64,000 nucleotides of DNA, taken from the NCBI RefSeq assembly GCF_021462415.1, contig NZ_JAKEDS010000001.1, positions 1,212,273 to 1,276,272 of the forward strand, read 5' to 3'. Each line of letters starts with the position of its first letter. Position 1 is the first letter of the stretch. The notes under the pieces were generated by a model, which worked only from the letters and a program-made list of their open reading frames with translations, did not search any database and was not told where the DNA came from. This DNA is from Rhodohalobacter sp. 614A (GTDB lineage: Bacteria; Bacteroidota; Rhodothermia; Balneolales; Balneolaceae). Of the stretch, positions 1 through 8,289 are shown in pieces. The position numbers and the translations under genes are program-made.

Positions 1-387
1 TCCGGTTTACTGATTAATATGACCGGCGCCATGTGGATTGATCCCGCAGCCAGTTTTTTGATTTTGATTGTCATTGTTTACGGTACATGGGGATTATTTA
101 TCGATTCTATTAATCTTGCGTTGGATGCCGTTCCAAAAGATATTGATTACGAAGAAGTGGAACAGTTTTTCCAAAATCATGAAAAGATCGAATCCATCCA
201 TGATCTGCATATCTGGGCGATGAGTACGACCGAGAATGCCCTATCCGTTCACATTATTTTAAATTGTGATAGTTCGGATGATTTCCTGAAAGAACTAAAA
301 GAAGAGCTGAAAGATCATTTCAAGATCCATCATTCTACGATTCAAATAGAGGTTTCGGATTTGAAGGATAGTTTGATGGATGAATGA
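1..387 (+). CDS. Cation diffusion facilitator (CDF) family exporter, C-terminal part
   Basis: This is the 3' end of a gene that begins before the window. The frame is open from base 1, and the ATG at 19 is internal. The visible 128 residues hold a last membrane helix followed by a cytoplasmic domain of about 75 residues. That tail carries the HDLHIW sequence typical of the CzcD/ZitB type, plus alternating beta/alpha segments as in the dimerising metal-sensing domain. CDF proteins export Zn2+, Cd2+ or Co2+ from the cytoplasm using the proton gradient. The gene lies at the edge of the metal-resistance island, which fits that role. Substrate cannot be assigned because the metal-site helices are outside the window. 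Confidence 0.85.
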   Translation, partial: SGLLINMTGAMWIDPAASFLILIVIVYGTWGLFIDSINLALDAVPKDIDYEEVEQFFQNHEKIESIHDLHIWAMSTTENALSVHIILNCDSSDDFLKELKEELKDHFKIHHSTIQIEVSDLKDSLMDE

Positions 388-400
388 TTTTTATCAAGAG

Positions 401-426
401 TAAGGGCAATTCATGAATTGCCCTTA
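401..426. repeat. Perfect palindrome, copy 1 of GGGCAATTCATGAATTGCCC
   Basis: The 20-base core GGGCAATTCATGAATTGCCC is its own reverse complement, and in this copy the symmetry extends to 26 bases (TAA...TTA). The same core recurs at 1741-1760, again just after a plus-strand stop codon and before a minus-strand gene end. It resembles REP-type intergenic palindromes. In RNA it would fold into a hairpin and could slow transcription between the converging genes. Confidence 0.85.
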
Positions 427-459
427 CAGATCGCAATGAATATTTCGGCAACGGGGTTG

Positions 460-524
460 AGTCATCGGATGAGTATTCTGTTTTGAACGTAAACACAAGG
501 CGGTTCACTCAGCCGATGACTTTT
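460..524 (+). terminator. Long hairpin with short T run between CDF and DUF302 genes
   Basis: Arms at 460-473 and 508-521 pair (GTCATCGG followed by TGAG against CTCA followed by CCGATGAC, one mismatch), with a loop of about 34 bases, and TTTT follows on the plus strand. It lies between two converging genes and may end transcription of the CDF gene. The large loop makes this a moderate call. Confidence 0.4.
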
Positions 525-527
525 CGG

Positions 528-914
528 TCAAATTGCTTGAATAACCTTCTCCAATTTAGACTTCACCTCACCGGCAATGTTTCCCAGGTTTGAGTTCTCT
601 ACCGCCTGCATAGACGCAATCGGATTTACTGCAGAAATCTCCACGGTACCATCATCATGCTCTTCCACAATGACGTTGCAGGGTAACATGGTCCCGATTT
701 TATCCTCTGCCTGAAGAGCTTTGTGTGCAAAACCAGGATTGCAGGCACCCAGTATTTTGTACTTTTTGAAATCAACATCCAGCTTCTTCTTGAGTGTTTC
801 TTTCACATCAATTTCTGTCAGCACGCCAAAGCCTTCTTTCTTGAGTTCTTCAGTCGTTTTAGCGATCGCTTCATCAAATGATCCTTTAAATGTTGTGGAT
901 ACGTAGTAACTCAT
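528..914 (-). CDS. DUF302 domain protein
   Basis: This 128-residue protein has no signal peptide and matches the usual length of single-domain DUF302 proteins. Recognisable family features are the opening beta strand (SYYVSTTFKGSFDEAI), the FGVLTEID strand, YKILGACNPGFAHKAL, and the MLPCNVIVEE strand with its conserved Pro-Cys. DUF302 proteins have no firmly established biochemical role. They are often found beside metal, sulfide or redox genes, and this one sits between a CDF exporter and a copper cluster. It starts at an ATG and is transcribed away from the metal-efflux operon. The family call is secure, the function is not. Confidence 0.85.
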   Translation of the reverse strand: MSYYVSTTFKGSFDEAIAKTTEELKKEGFGVLTEIDVKETLKKKLDVDFKKYKILGACNPGFAHKALQAEDKIGTMLPCNVIVEEHDDGTVEISAVNPIASMQAVENSNLGNIAGEVKSKLEKVIQAI

Positions 915-1072
915 ATATCTCCTGTTTTAATTGAAATAACTTTTTATAAAATAATAACATTTATGATCAGAATATGATTTTAGTAAATCGTTATTTCCAA
1001 TCTATAGTATTGTTTACGATTATAAATCATCAAGAAATCATTTTACTCAAACCCGTTTTAAATGATTGATAT

Positions 1073-1735
1073 ATGCTGAAGAAGATCAAAGCTATTTTGA
1101 AAAAAGCCACCCGGAACTCGCCTTCTTTTGATCCGGCAAAATTTAATGACGATGTAGCGATGAAAACGGAATGGAGTCCGTTAAAGGGCGGCGGATCCAA
1201 TTTTCAAACTCATAAACTTGTCCCTGTTGATTACACACGAATGGAATTCAAAGCAACATGGGGTGCCAAGATTTTTAGCCTGATCTTTTTTATGGCTGGT
1301 CTTGCCGTTCCGGTGATATTCCGGATCAATAATAGTCAGGTATTCGGCGGGATTTTCGGATCGGGATTTTTATTCATCGTACTGTTCGGAGCGATTTTTA
1401 TGGTAGCCGGTGGCTGGATGTTTTACAGTTTTGCAAAACCGGTTGTTTTCGATAAAACGAAAGGCATGTACTGGAAAGATTGGAAAGCGCCAACCCGATA
1501 CCTAGCTGAAGGTGATGAAGATGACAGCAGCAGAATAAGCAATATCTATGCCCTTCAAATTATACCCGAATTGGTACGGAGTGATAATAAAAGCTACGTG
1601 AGTTATGAACTCAACCTGATTCTGCGAGATGGCTCCCGGATGAATGTAGTGGATCACGGAAATCCAGTTCAAATGCAGGAGGACGCCCAAAAACTTTCAG
1701 AATTTCTGGGCGTCCCCGTTTGGGATGTAGTCTGA
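1073..1735 (+). CDS. Two-helix membrane protein of unknown function
   Basis: I do not recognise a family. The 220 residues comprise a charged N-terminal stretch of about 65 residues, two hydrophobic segments at roughly 67-85 and 97-122 separated by a short loop, and a soluble C-terminal half. That half contains FAKPVVFDKTKGMYWKDWK and a later beta-rich part (YALQIIPELV, YELNLILRDGSRMNVVDHG). The pattern of a membrane hairpin followed by a PH-like beta domain is reminiscent of DUF3592-like bacterial proteins that report on membrane state, but this is only a structural guess. It is a single gene between two minus-strand genes, ends at the second copy of the 20-base palindrome, and starts at an ATG. 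Confidence 0.75.
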   Translation: MLKKIKAILKKATRNSPSFDPAKFNDDVAMKTEWSPLKGGGSNFQTHKLVPVDYTRMEFKATWGAKIFSLIFFMAGLAVPVIFRINNSQVFGGIFGSGFLFIVLFGAIFMVAGGWMFYSFAKPVVFDKTKGMYWKDWKAPTRYLAEGDEDDSSRISNIYALQIIPELVRSDNKSYVSYELNLILRDGSRMNVVDHGNPVQMQEDAQKLSEFLGVPVWDVV

Positions 1736-1740
1736 AGCGG

Positions 1741-1760
1741 GGGCAATTCATGAATTGCCC
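1741..1760. repeat. Perfect palindrome, copy 2 of GGGCAATTCATGAATTGCCC
   Basis: This is identical in its 20-base core to 404-423, and both copies are followed by TTAC. It lies five bases after the stop codon of the membrane-protein gene, between converging genes, as does the first copy. The similar placement suggests an intergenic repeat family with a terminator-like position. Confidence 0.85.
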
Positions 1761-1790
1761 TTACGAGATGTAGATGAATATTTTCTATAC

Positions 1791-2324
1791 TTATTCCGGT
1801 GTTGGAGCAAATTTCGGTACCGGTCTTGACTCTGCTTCTGCCTGCGTCTCAGCAATTCCGTTTTCTCTGATATCCTTAATCAGCCATTCCATCTCTTTGA
1901 TCTCTTTTCGCTGAGCATCCATAATTTGTTTGGCCAGTTTTTGAACTCTTAGATCTTCAATACCGGCTCGTTCACTGGTCAGAATTGCAATGGAATGATG
2001 CGGAATCATGCCCTCCATATAATCCGTGTCATCAATGGTGGCCTGGCTTCGTGATAACCAGATGGAGCCCATCAGAAGCAGTGCTCCGCCAACAAATATG
2101 GCGATATTCATTTTACTGCTTTTATACATTTGAAGCATAAATGCCAGCATGATGATCATCATGGATCCGCCCATTACCATCGTCATAAACAGGCGTTCTT
2201 CACTGAACCATGCATGGTCTAAGATTTGATAAGAGTTGGTATACATTAAGAGGTACATTGCAATCATCGCCGTAACAATCATTGCAAAAAATTTACCGTA
2301 ACTGTTTCCCTTGTTATTCTCCAT
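1791..2324 (-). CDS. DUF305 family membrane protein
   Basis: The 177-residue protein has three predicted membrane helices (about 12-28, 45-66 and 72-90) followed by a DUF305 helical segment. It carries the family signature of a His pair in MIPHHSIAI (His109-His110) and the ERA...LA..I...Q..EI..M pattern. DUF305 adopts a ferritin-like four-helix fold and is frequent in copper and metal-resistance loci, where a metal-binding or chaperone role is suspected but not proven. It lies downstream of the DUF411 and CopB genes on the same strand, so it may belong to the same transcription unit. It starts at an ATG. Confidence 0.85.
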   Translation of the reverse strand: MENNKGNSYGKFFAMIVTAMIAMYLLMYTNSYQILDHAWFSEERLFMTMVMGGSMMIIMLAFMLQMYKSSKMNIAIFVGGALLLMGSIWLSRSQATIDDTDYMEGMIPHHSIAILTSERAGIEDLRVQKLAKQIMDAQRKEIKEMEWLIKDIRENGIAETQAEAESRPVPKFAPTPE

Positions 2325-2420
2325 TTTTGATAGTCTTTTTGATTACTGAATTGAAATTATCAGAATTCAATTCTTTAAAGGAGAACAAGACCGCAATGTT
2401 CCGATATCAGGTTATAACAG

Positions 2421-2924
2421 CTAATTATGCGTGTTATAAACCGTTACAGTTTCGCCGTCAAAAAGAACAGATTGATAGGTTTCGTCGGATGGCATATCCA
2501 TTCCCGGAGAGTTTTGCGGCATGCCGGGAACGGCAATTCCGGTCACATCTGGCCGCTCTGCTAAAAGTCGTTGAATGTCTTCCACAGGCACATGGCCTTC
2601 CACAACGTAACCGTCCACCACGGCTGTGTGGCACGAGCTGAGTTGATTGGGTACGCCATGCTCTTCTTTTACGCTGTAAACATTCATGGTTTCCTCTGTG
2701 ATGACTTCAACTCCATGATCTTCCAGGTATTTTGCCCAGTTTACGCAACAACCGCAGGTGGGACTATGATACATGGTTAGCGTAACGCCTTCCATATCTA
2801 CATCTGCAGTTTGGCTATTTGGGAATGGAGCGGATGATGAATTATCCTGGAACATGTAGATCCAAAACACGGTACTTGCGATGATAAATACTGCTACCAG
2901 GGAATAAAATACTTTATTGCTCAT
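2421..2924 (-). CDS. DUF411 metal-binding protein, membrane anchored
   Basis: A single N-terminal hydrophobic helix (about 5-25) is followed by a DUF411 domain. The signature SPTCGCC lies at residues 54-60, giving a Cys57/Cys59/Cys60 cluster in a thioredoxin-like setting, with another Cys at 98 in the SSCHTAVV strand and the VEGHVP motif after it. DUF411 proteins are associated with copper resistance and are thought to bind Cu in the periplasm. The Met-rich tail (GMPQNSPGMDM) would suit Cu(I). It lies 72 bases downstream of copB, is probably co-transcribed with it, and likely acts outside the inner membrane as a metal buffer or chaperone. Family membership is clear; the function is inferred. 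Confidence 0.88.
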   Translation of the reverse strand: MSNKVFYSLVAVFIIASTVFWIYMFQDNSSSAPFPNSQTADVDMEGVTLTMYHSPTCGCCVNWAKYLEDHGVEVITEETMNVYSVKEEHGVPNQLSSCHTAVVDGYVVEGHVPVEDIQRLLAERPDVTGIAVPGMPQNSPGMDMPSDETYQSVLFDGETVTVYNTHN

Positions 2925-2996
2925 TGATAAAGATGGTTTGATTTATTCAAAATGTAACCAGAAGGTAATGGATAAATAGCTTAAATGGTTACTCCA

Positions 2997-5045
2997 TTAT
3001 TTTTTCAGTTTAAGGAAACGTGCATTGATCGCAACGATAACGGTACTTAACGACATCAGAACGGCACCAACGGCCGGGCTTAAAATAATCCCCCAGCTGT
3101 ATAAAACACCTGCTGCAAGCGGAATGGTAATCACATTATAACCCGTGGCCCAGATCAGGTTTTGAATCATCTTGCTGTAGGTAGCTTCCGAAAGTTTGAT
3201 GAGATTAACGACATCCTCCGGATTATTCTTCACCAACACAATATCACCCGTTTCAACGGCTACGTCAGAACCGGCGCCAATGGCAATTCCAACATCAGCT
3301 TGTGCAAGGGCGGGGGCATCATTCACACCGTCACCCGTCATAGCCACTCGTTTTCCCTGACCCTGAACCTCTTTCACTTTATCGGCTTTTTCATCGGGCA
3401 AAACTTCTGCGAAAACCTGATCGATATCCAACTCCTTCGCCACATATTCCGCGGTTTGTTTGTTATCGCCGGTCAGCATTACACATTCAAGCCCCATTTC
3501 ATGCAGTGTTTTGATGGCATTTCGTGAAGATTCCCGGATTTTATCACCCAAAGCGATGGCTCCGCAGAGTTCATCATCCATCAAAATAAATACAACCGTT
3601 TTTCCTTGTGATGAAATCTCTTCCACTTCACCTTTTGGGTAATCGATTTCTTGTTCACGAATATATCCGGGACTAACCACCTTCACATTCTTCCCGTCTA
3701 CAACGCCTTCAATTCCCTTTCCGGTGATGGAATTAAATTTCTCCACATCCAACGTTTTTTCAGCTTTTTCCAGAATGCCTTTGGCGATGGGATGTTCTGA
3801 ATTGGTTTCAAGGGAAGCGGCGTAGGTTAAAAGTTCATCATCAGAAAATTGATCGTTGAAATTCAGAATATCTGTGACGGAAAAAGTTCCTTCCGTAAGG
3901 GTTCCCGTTTTATCAAAAATGACAGCCTGGAGATTTCGTGCTTGTTCAAATGCGGCACGATTTCGAATCAAAAATCCATTGGTTGCGGCCAAACTCGTGG
4001 AGACAGAAACAACCAGCGGAATAGCCAGTCCAAGGGCGTGCGGACACGTGATTACCATCACCGTAACCGTTCGGTTCATGATGAAACTGATATCCTGACC
4101 GGTAAAAAATGCCCATCCGGAAAAGGTTAATACTCCGGCGGAAATGGCAGTAATGGTTAGCCAAAAAGCGGCTTGATTCGCAAGATCCTGAGTTTTGGAT
4201 TTACTTTCCTGTGCCTGCCTTACAAGATCTACAACTTGCGAGAGAAACGATTCATCGCCCGTTTTCTTGATCTCGATGGTCAGCGATCCTTTTCCATTCA
4301 CGGCTCCCCCGATCACCTCATCATCTTTGGATTTATTGACCGGTTTCGATTCGCCGGTTAACATCGCTTCATTCACACTGGATTCGCCTTTCACTACAAT
4401 GCCATCTGCCGGAACTTTCTCGCCCGGTTTGATGAGAACTTTGTCACCTTTTTGAATCTCTTCCAGCGGCACATCTTCGGTAGATCCGTCCTGATTAACA
4501 CGGTGTGCTTCTCCCGGTAAAAGTTCTGCCAGTTCTTCAAGGGCAGCTGAGGCGCTCAAAACAGATCGCATCTCCACCCAATGGCCCAGCAGCATAATTC
4601 CAACCAAGGTGGAAAGTTCCCAGTAGAGTAAGTGACCATCAAACCCAAAAACCACGGCCGTACTGTATACATAGGCAACGGTGATCGCCAGGCCAATGAG
4701 TGTCATCATTCCGGGTTGTTTGTCTTTGATTTCATCCATCAAGCCTTTTAAAAATGGCCAGCCGCCAAAGAAATAGACCACCGTTGAGAAAGCGGCAAGA
4801 ATCCAGGAATCACCGGTAAACTGCCAGTCCACGCCCAGAAATTCCTGGATCATGGGGGAGAGAGCAAGAATAGGAACGGTAAGTGCCAAAACCCACCAAA
4901 ACCGGAATTTAAAATCCTCTACCATCATTTTATGGTGCGCCCGGTGGTCATGATGTTTATGCCCCTCGTGTTCTTTATGCTGATGACCGTCATGATTATT
5001 ATGATTATGCTGATGTTTATCGTGATGATGATCTTCGTGATTCAT
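2997..5045 (-). CDS. copB: CPH-type copper-translocating P1B ATPase, CopB-like
   Basis: At 682 residues this is a heavy-metal P-type ATPase. The first 40 residues are extremely His-rich and replace the usual CxxC metal-binding domains. The core motifs are TGES (230-233, actuator), CPH (334-336, membrane metal site), DKTGT with phosphorylated Asp378, the SEHP motif (416-419) and GDGVND (571-576). The CPH motif together with the His-rich N-terminus defines the CopB/P1B-3 class, which exports Cu(II) or Ag from the cytoplasm. The gene sits between cusB and DUF411 on the same strand, 34 bases beyond the cusB stop codon, so it is likely co-transcribed with the efflux pump. No regulator is adjacent. 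Confidence 0.93.
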   Translation of the reverse strand: MNHEDHHHDKHQHNHNNHDGHQHKEHEGHKHHDHRAHHKMMVEDFKFRFWWVLALTVPILALSPMIQEFLGVDWQFTGDSWILAAFSTVVYFFGGWPFLKGLMDEIKDKQPGMMTLIGLAITVAYVYSTAVVFGFDGHLLYWELSTLVGIMLLGHWVEMRSVLSASAALEELAELLPGEAHRVNQDGSTEDVPLEEIQKGDKVLIKPGEKVPADGIVVKGESSVNEAMLTGESKPVNKSKDDEVIGGAVNGKGSLTIEIKKTGDESFLSQVVDLVRQAQESKSKTQDLANQAAFWLTITAISAGVLTFSGWAFFTGQDISFIMNRTVTVMVITCPHALGLAIPLVVSVSTSLAATNGFLIRNRAAFEQARNLQAVIFDKTGTLTEGTFSVTDILNFNDQFSDDELLTYAASLETNSEHPIAKGILEKAEKTLDVEKFNSITGKGIEGVVDGKNVKVVSPGYIREQEIDYPKGEVEEISSQGKTVVFILMDDELCGAIALGDKIRESSRNAIKTLHEMGLECVMLTGDNKQTAEYVAKELDIDQVFAEVLPDEKADKVKEVQGQGKRVAMTGDGVNDAPALAQADVGIAIGAGSDVAVETGDIVLVKNNPEDVVNLIKLSEATYSKMIQNLIWATGYNVITIPLAAGVLYSWGIILSPAVGAVLMSLSTVIVAINARFLKLKK

Positions 5046-5079
5046 GGTGTTTATTTATTTGGTATTCGTGATATGGTTT

Positions 5080-6798
5080 TTAAAATGCTTCGACGGTCTC
5101 TCCACAGTTATGCATTTGATTTCCGTAATAGGGGTTTTGAATTCCCTCACTGTCGCTGATCCACAGACTTCCACCTCCATACATCGGGCAGAATTGTTTG
5201 TAGAGAGTTCCTTCATATCCAAATTCTTCTACGGCAGCAACCAGTTCTTCAGACACCTGTTTAAATGCGGCCCGAAGCTCCTCGATGTTGTTCGTCCGAA
5301 TATCTGTAAATGATCGAAGTTGAGTGTTTGCCTCATCGTAATCGTCATTTGCAAGAGCTTCTTTTGTTTCGAGATAAGCCGGCATTACAGATTCGAGGTC
5401 CTGTTGTGAATGAATATTTAAACTCTGTTGCTTCTCAGGTTGCTGGTTTGATTGCATATCCATTTGTTGATGTTGGGAATGATCCTCATTGCTGTTCTGA
5501 TCCATCTGTATACTGCCATGATCATGAGCCGATCGATTTGCACCTGTGCCGGGCTCGCGGTTCATCATGCTCAGTTTATCAGAGAGTTGAGCTGCACTGT
5601 CGATTTTAAAGGTTCCGTTTGTTACAACCTGTTCACCTTCCGACAAACCCGATTCAACTACATAGTAGTTTCCAGCCCGGTTTCCGAGCATTACTTCTTT
5701 TGCTTGAAAGGAAGGTGTTGAAGTATTTGGAATTTGTACATACACAATTGAACGTTTCCCCGTCCACATGATAGCCGATCGTGGGACCATTAAATGAAAT
5801 TCACCAGACACATCTGATTCAACCTCCGCCGTGGCCAACATTCCCGGTTTTAACTGGTTATTTGGATTTTGAACGCGTGCACGGATCGTGGCTGTTCGGG
5901 ATTGATTATCCAGAAATGGATCTACATATATCACCGTGGATTCAAATGAATGGCCGGGCAAGGCTTCAACTGCAAATTGTATTTGATCTCCTTCCTGAAT
6001 GGAAGAAATATTCGATTCAAATGCCTGGAAATCGACCCAAACCGTAGAGAGATCAACAATTCGATAAAGCATTCCTCCTTCCATGACATGATCTTCCCGG
6101 GAAATTGCTAATTCGGAAACGTATCCGCTGACCGGAGAGTAGAAGTCAAGCTCGTTCATGATTTCACCACTCTGCTCTATTTGATTAATCGTGCTTTCCG
6201 GAAATTCCCAAAGCATGAGTTTTCGTCGCGCAGCTTCATACAGGCGGGGATTTTGATTTTTATACTTTGCCGTTTCGAGCAATTCCTGTTGTGCCGCAAT
6301 CAGTTCAGGCGAATAAATCGAGGCCAGACGCTGTCCCTCTCTTACGTATGTGCCGGCATAATCCACATATAGATTCCGGATTCTTCCGGGGAAATGTGCC
6401 GTTACATTAGAAACATTATTCTGGTTTTCTGTGACTTTTCCCGGAAGTGTAAATGTACTGACAGGCTGATCTCTTATGACGGGTGTGGTCTGGATTTCTG
6501 CCAGTTTCATTGAGGCTTGCGTCATTGTCAGTGTATTAGGATCCGCTGCCGATTGTTCGGATTCATCCTCAGCGGGAATCAGCTCCATTCCGCAAATCGG
6601 ACAGTTTCCGGGCTCATTTTGGCGAACCTGCGGATGCATACTACATGTATATACAACATTTCCTTGCTCATCTGTATGAGCCTCTTCAATATGTTCATCC
6701 ATTGGCTGTTCTGTGTCAGTACCTCCAAAAAAGAGGTATCCGAGAAACAAACCGAGAACCAGTAATCCGGCGTAAAGAAGTATGTTTTTTGTATTCAT
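5080..6798 (-). CDS. cusB: CusB-like periplasmic adaptor with heavy-metal-binding and DUF3347 domains
   Basis: The 572-residue membrane-fusion protein of an RND metal pump links inner-membrane CusA to the outer-membrane channel. An N-terminal anchor helix (5-24) is followed by a heavy-metal-binding motif (Cys52, Met54, His55, then CPICGM at 66-71) and the adaptor core with its barrel-sandwich and beta-barrel strands. A His/Met/Gln-rich linker spans about 427-475. The C-terminal segment of about 95 residues resembles DUF3347, with FCPM at 536-539 and a late Cys565. The three potential metal-binding regions suggest delivery of copper or silver to the pump. It lies downstream of the channel gene and upstream of copB. 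Confidence 0.92.
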   Translation of the reverse strand: MNTKNILLYAGLLVLGLFLGYLFFGGTDTEQPMDEHIEEAHTDEQGNVVYTCSMHPQVRQNEPGNCPICGMELIPAEDESEQSAADPNTLTMTQASMKLAEIQTTPVIRDQPVSTFTLPGKVTENQNNVSNVTAHFPGRIRNLYVDYAGTYVREGQRLASIYSPELIAAQQELLETAKYKNQNPRLYEAARRKLMLWEFPESTINQIEQSGEIMNELDFYSPVSGYVSELAISREDHVMEGGMLYRIVDLSTVWVDFQAFESNISSIQEGDQIQFAVEALPGHSFESTVIYVDPFLDNQSRTATIRARVQNPNNQLKPGMLATAEVESDVSGEFHLMVPRSAIMWTGKRSIVYVQIPNTSTPSFQAKEVMLGNRAGNYYVVESGLSEGEQVVTNGTFKIDSAAQLSDKLSMMNREPGTGANRSAHDHGSIQMDQNSNEDHSQHQQMDMQSNQQPEKQQSLNIHSQQDLESVMPAYLETKEALANDDYDEANTQLRSFTDIRTNNIEELRAAFKQVSEELVAAVEEFGYEGTLYKQFCPMYGGGSLWISDSEGIQNPYYGNQMHNCGETVEAF

Positions 6799-6818
6799 GA
6801 TTTTTGGTTTTAGTACTA

Positions 6819-6878
6819 AGTATCAAGTAATAAGTATTGAGAAGTTTCAGACAATCTCGATACTTGCTACTCAATACT
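6819..6878. repeat. Imperfect 24-base inverted repeat between cusC and cusB
   Basis: Arms at 6819-6842 and 6855-6878 pair with five differences, all transitions, so G-U pairs would keep the RNA stem intact. The loop is 12 bases. It fills most of the 90-base gap between the stop codon of the channel gene and the start of cusB. It looks like an intergenic repeat and may also adjust relative expression within the operon. There is no T run, so it is unlikely to be a simple terminator. Confidence 0.6.
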
Positions 6879-6888
6879 GTTTGTCTAT

Positions 6889-8289
6889 TTAAATTTCTTT
6901 TGAATTGATATTGTGTTTTCCGGTCAAATAATCGATGTAGGCTACTGACTTATGCATATCTGCGAGGGCCTGAATGCGGTTCAGTTGATAGTCGAGCAGT
7001 TTTCGTTGCATGCGCAATATTTCTTCAAAATCAGAGCTATCGGTGGAGTAAGCCTGCATCATAATGGTCAAAGCCTGGTTGACCCGCTGAATTTGTGTTT
7101 GATCATACAACTCAAACCGTCGATCTGCATCGTAATAATCTCTTAACGAGGCGTCCAAATCAGTTTCAAGAGAATTTGTTTTCGCTGAGATCTGCATTTG
7201 CGCTGACTGAATATTTTGTTCTGCCTGTTGAACCTGCGCGTTATATTTATTTCTGAACAGGGGAATTCTAAAACTTGCACGTGCAATTAATGCGTCTTTT
7301 CCATTATCAGTCAGTCCGGCCATATCCGTTCGTTCACCTGTAAAGATGTAATCAGCTCCAATCCCGAAGGAGGGTTTTCCACTTTTGACTGCTAATTCCC
7401 TCATCTCTTTGGAGGATTCCTCTTGATATCGAAGTCTGGATAGTGCTGGATTTTCTCGTACTAATTGATTTCTCAAAGATTGAGAATCATCGAATAGAAG
7501 GTCGGCCTGTAACGTATCCGGTGCATGGATTTGAGTATTCTCCGGATGATTGAGCAGTTCTCTGATTTTCTGTTCCAGAACAGATCGGTTATCCCGAAGA
7601 AGAGCCAGTTGTGTTTTCAGATCCTCCTGCTCAATCTGGGCTCGCAACACATCTACCTGTGTAGCCTGATTGGTTTCATATCGCCGAAGGCTAATTTCAA
7701 CCAGCGAATTCAGGATTTCAAGATTTTCTTCCGCGATTTCGATACTTCTATCCAACTCATAAAGATCCAGGAATGCTTTCTCAGTCTGATAAAAAATTCG
7801 ATTCCTGTTTTCCCGGAATGTCTCGAAATAAGCTTTCGATTGGATGGAAGCTATTTCCCGTTTATCCCTCAAAGTTCCAAACCAGGGAAACATTTGGGTG
7901 AGAGAGATACGAGCCTGCTGTGGTCCGAGACGAGTTTCAATCGGACTAACGAAATACGCAAAGGCAATTTCCGGATCAGGCAAAGCCCCCATTTGACTCG
8001 GTTCTTCCAAACTGGCAAGATATTGATGAAAGGCCGAGCGTACCTCAGGATTATTCTCCGCAGCGATTTGTTGATAATCTTCGATGGATTGGCCAATTAG
8101 CGAGACAGGTATTGCCATGAAGAGAGTTAAAAGAACAAACCGCAAAGAATACGGTAAGTTTATTGATAAAAGAACCTTCAAGCGTCCGTGAGGTCCTTGA
8201 AGCGTTCTCTTGTGACGCTTGAAGGACTTGCACTCTGCTTCAGACGCTTCAAGGTCACTTTTAATTATTTGATATTCTTTCGTGTTCAT
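6889..8289 (-). CDS. cusC: TolC-family outer-membrane channel of the copper pump, CusC-like
   Basis: The 466-residue protein belongs to the outer-membrane efflux (TolC) family: a signal-like hydrophobic stretch (about 45-66), then two long coiled-coil halves (for example QTEKAFLDLYELDRS and the later QQAEQNIQSAQMQIS). It would form the channel through the outer membrane for CusA and CusB. The start at 8289 overlaps the cusA stop codon as ATGA, which supports translational coupling and this start. Residues about 12-41 are encoded by a palindromic repeat (8174-8256), so the protein carries a charged N-terminal extension ahead of the signal segment. An internal start past the repeat is possible, although I see no ATG in the right place before residue 58. 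Confidence 0.88.
   Translation of the reverse strand: MNTKEYQIIKSDLEASEAECKSFKRHKRTLQGPHGRLKVLLSINLPYSLRFVLLTLFMAIPVSLIGQSIEDYQQIAAENNPEVRSAFHQYLASLEEPSQMGALPDPEIAFAYFVSPIETRLGPQQARISLTQMFPWFGTLRDKREIASIQSKAYFETFRENRNRIFYQTEKAFLDLYELDRSIEIAEENLEILNSLVEISLRRYETNQATQVDVLRAQIEQEDLKTQLALLRDNRSVLEQKIRELLNHPENTQIHAPDTLQADLLFDDSQSLRNQLVRENPALSRLRYQEESSKEMRELAVKSGKPSFGIGADYIFTGERTDMAGLTDNGKDALIARASFRIPLFRNKYNAQVQQAEQNIQSAQMQISAKTNSLETDLDASLRDYYDADRRFELYDQTQIQRVNQALTIMMQAYSTDSSDFEEILRMQRKLLDYQLNRIQALADMHKSVAYIDYLTGKHNINSKEI
8174..8256. repeat. Nested palindromic repeat inside the 5' end of cusC
   Basis: The outer arms ACCTTCAAGCGTC (8174-8186) and GACGCTTCAAGGT (8243-8255) pair with one mismatch. The inner arms TCCTTGAAGCGT (8194-8205) and ACGCTTGAAGGA (8215-8226) also pair with one mismatch. 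The shared CTTCAAGCG word appears four times in alternating orientation. This is the structure of a REP/BIME-like element, yet it lies within the reading frame of the channel gene without breaking it. Confidence 0.75.

Noticed and set aside
2282-2780. Plus-strand frames opposite DUF305 and DUF411
   Set aside because: They are antisense to genes with clear family motifs and have no recognisable features.
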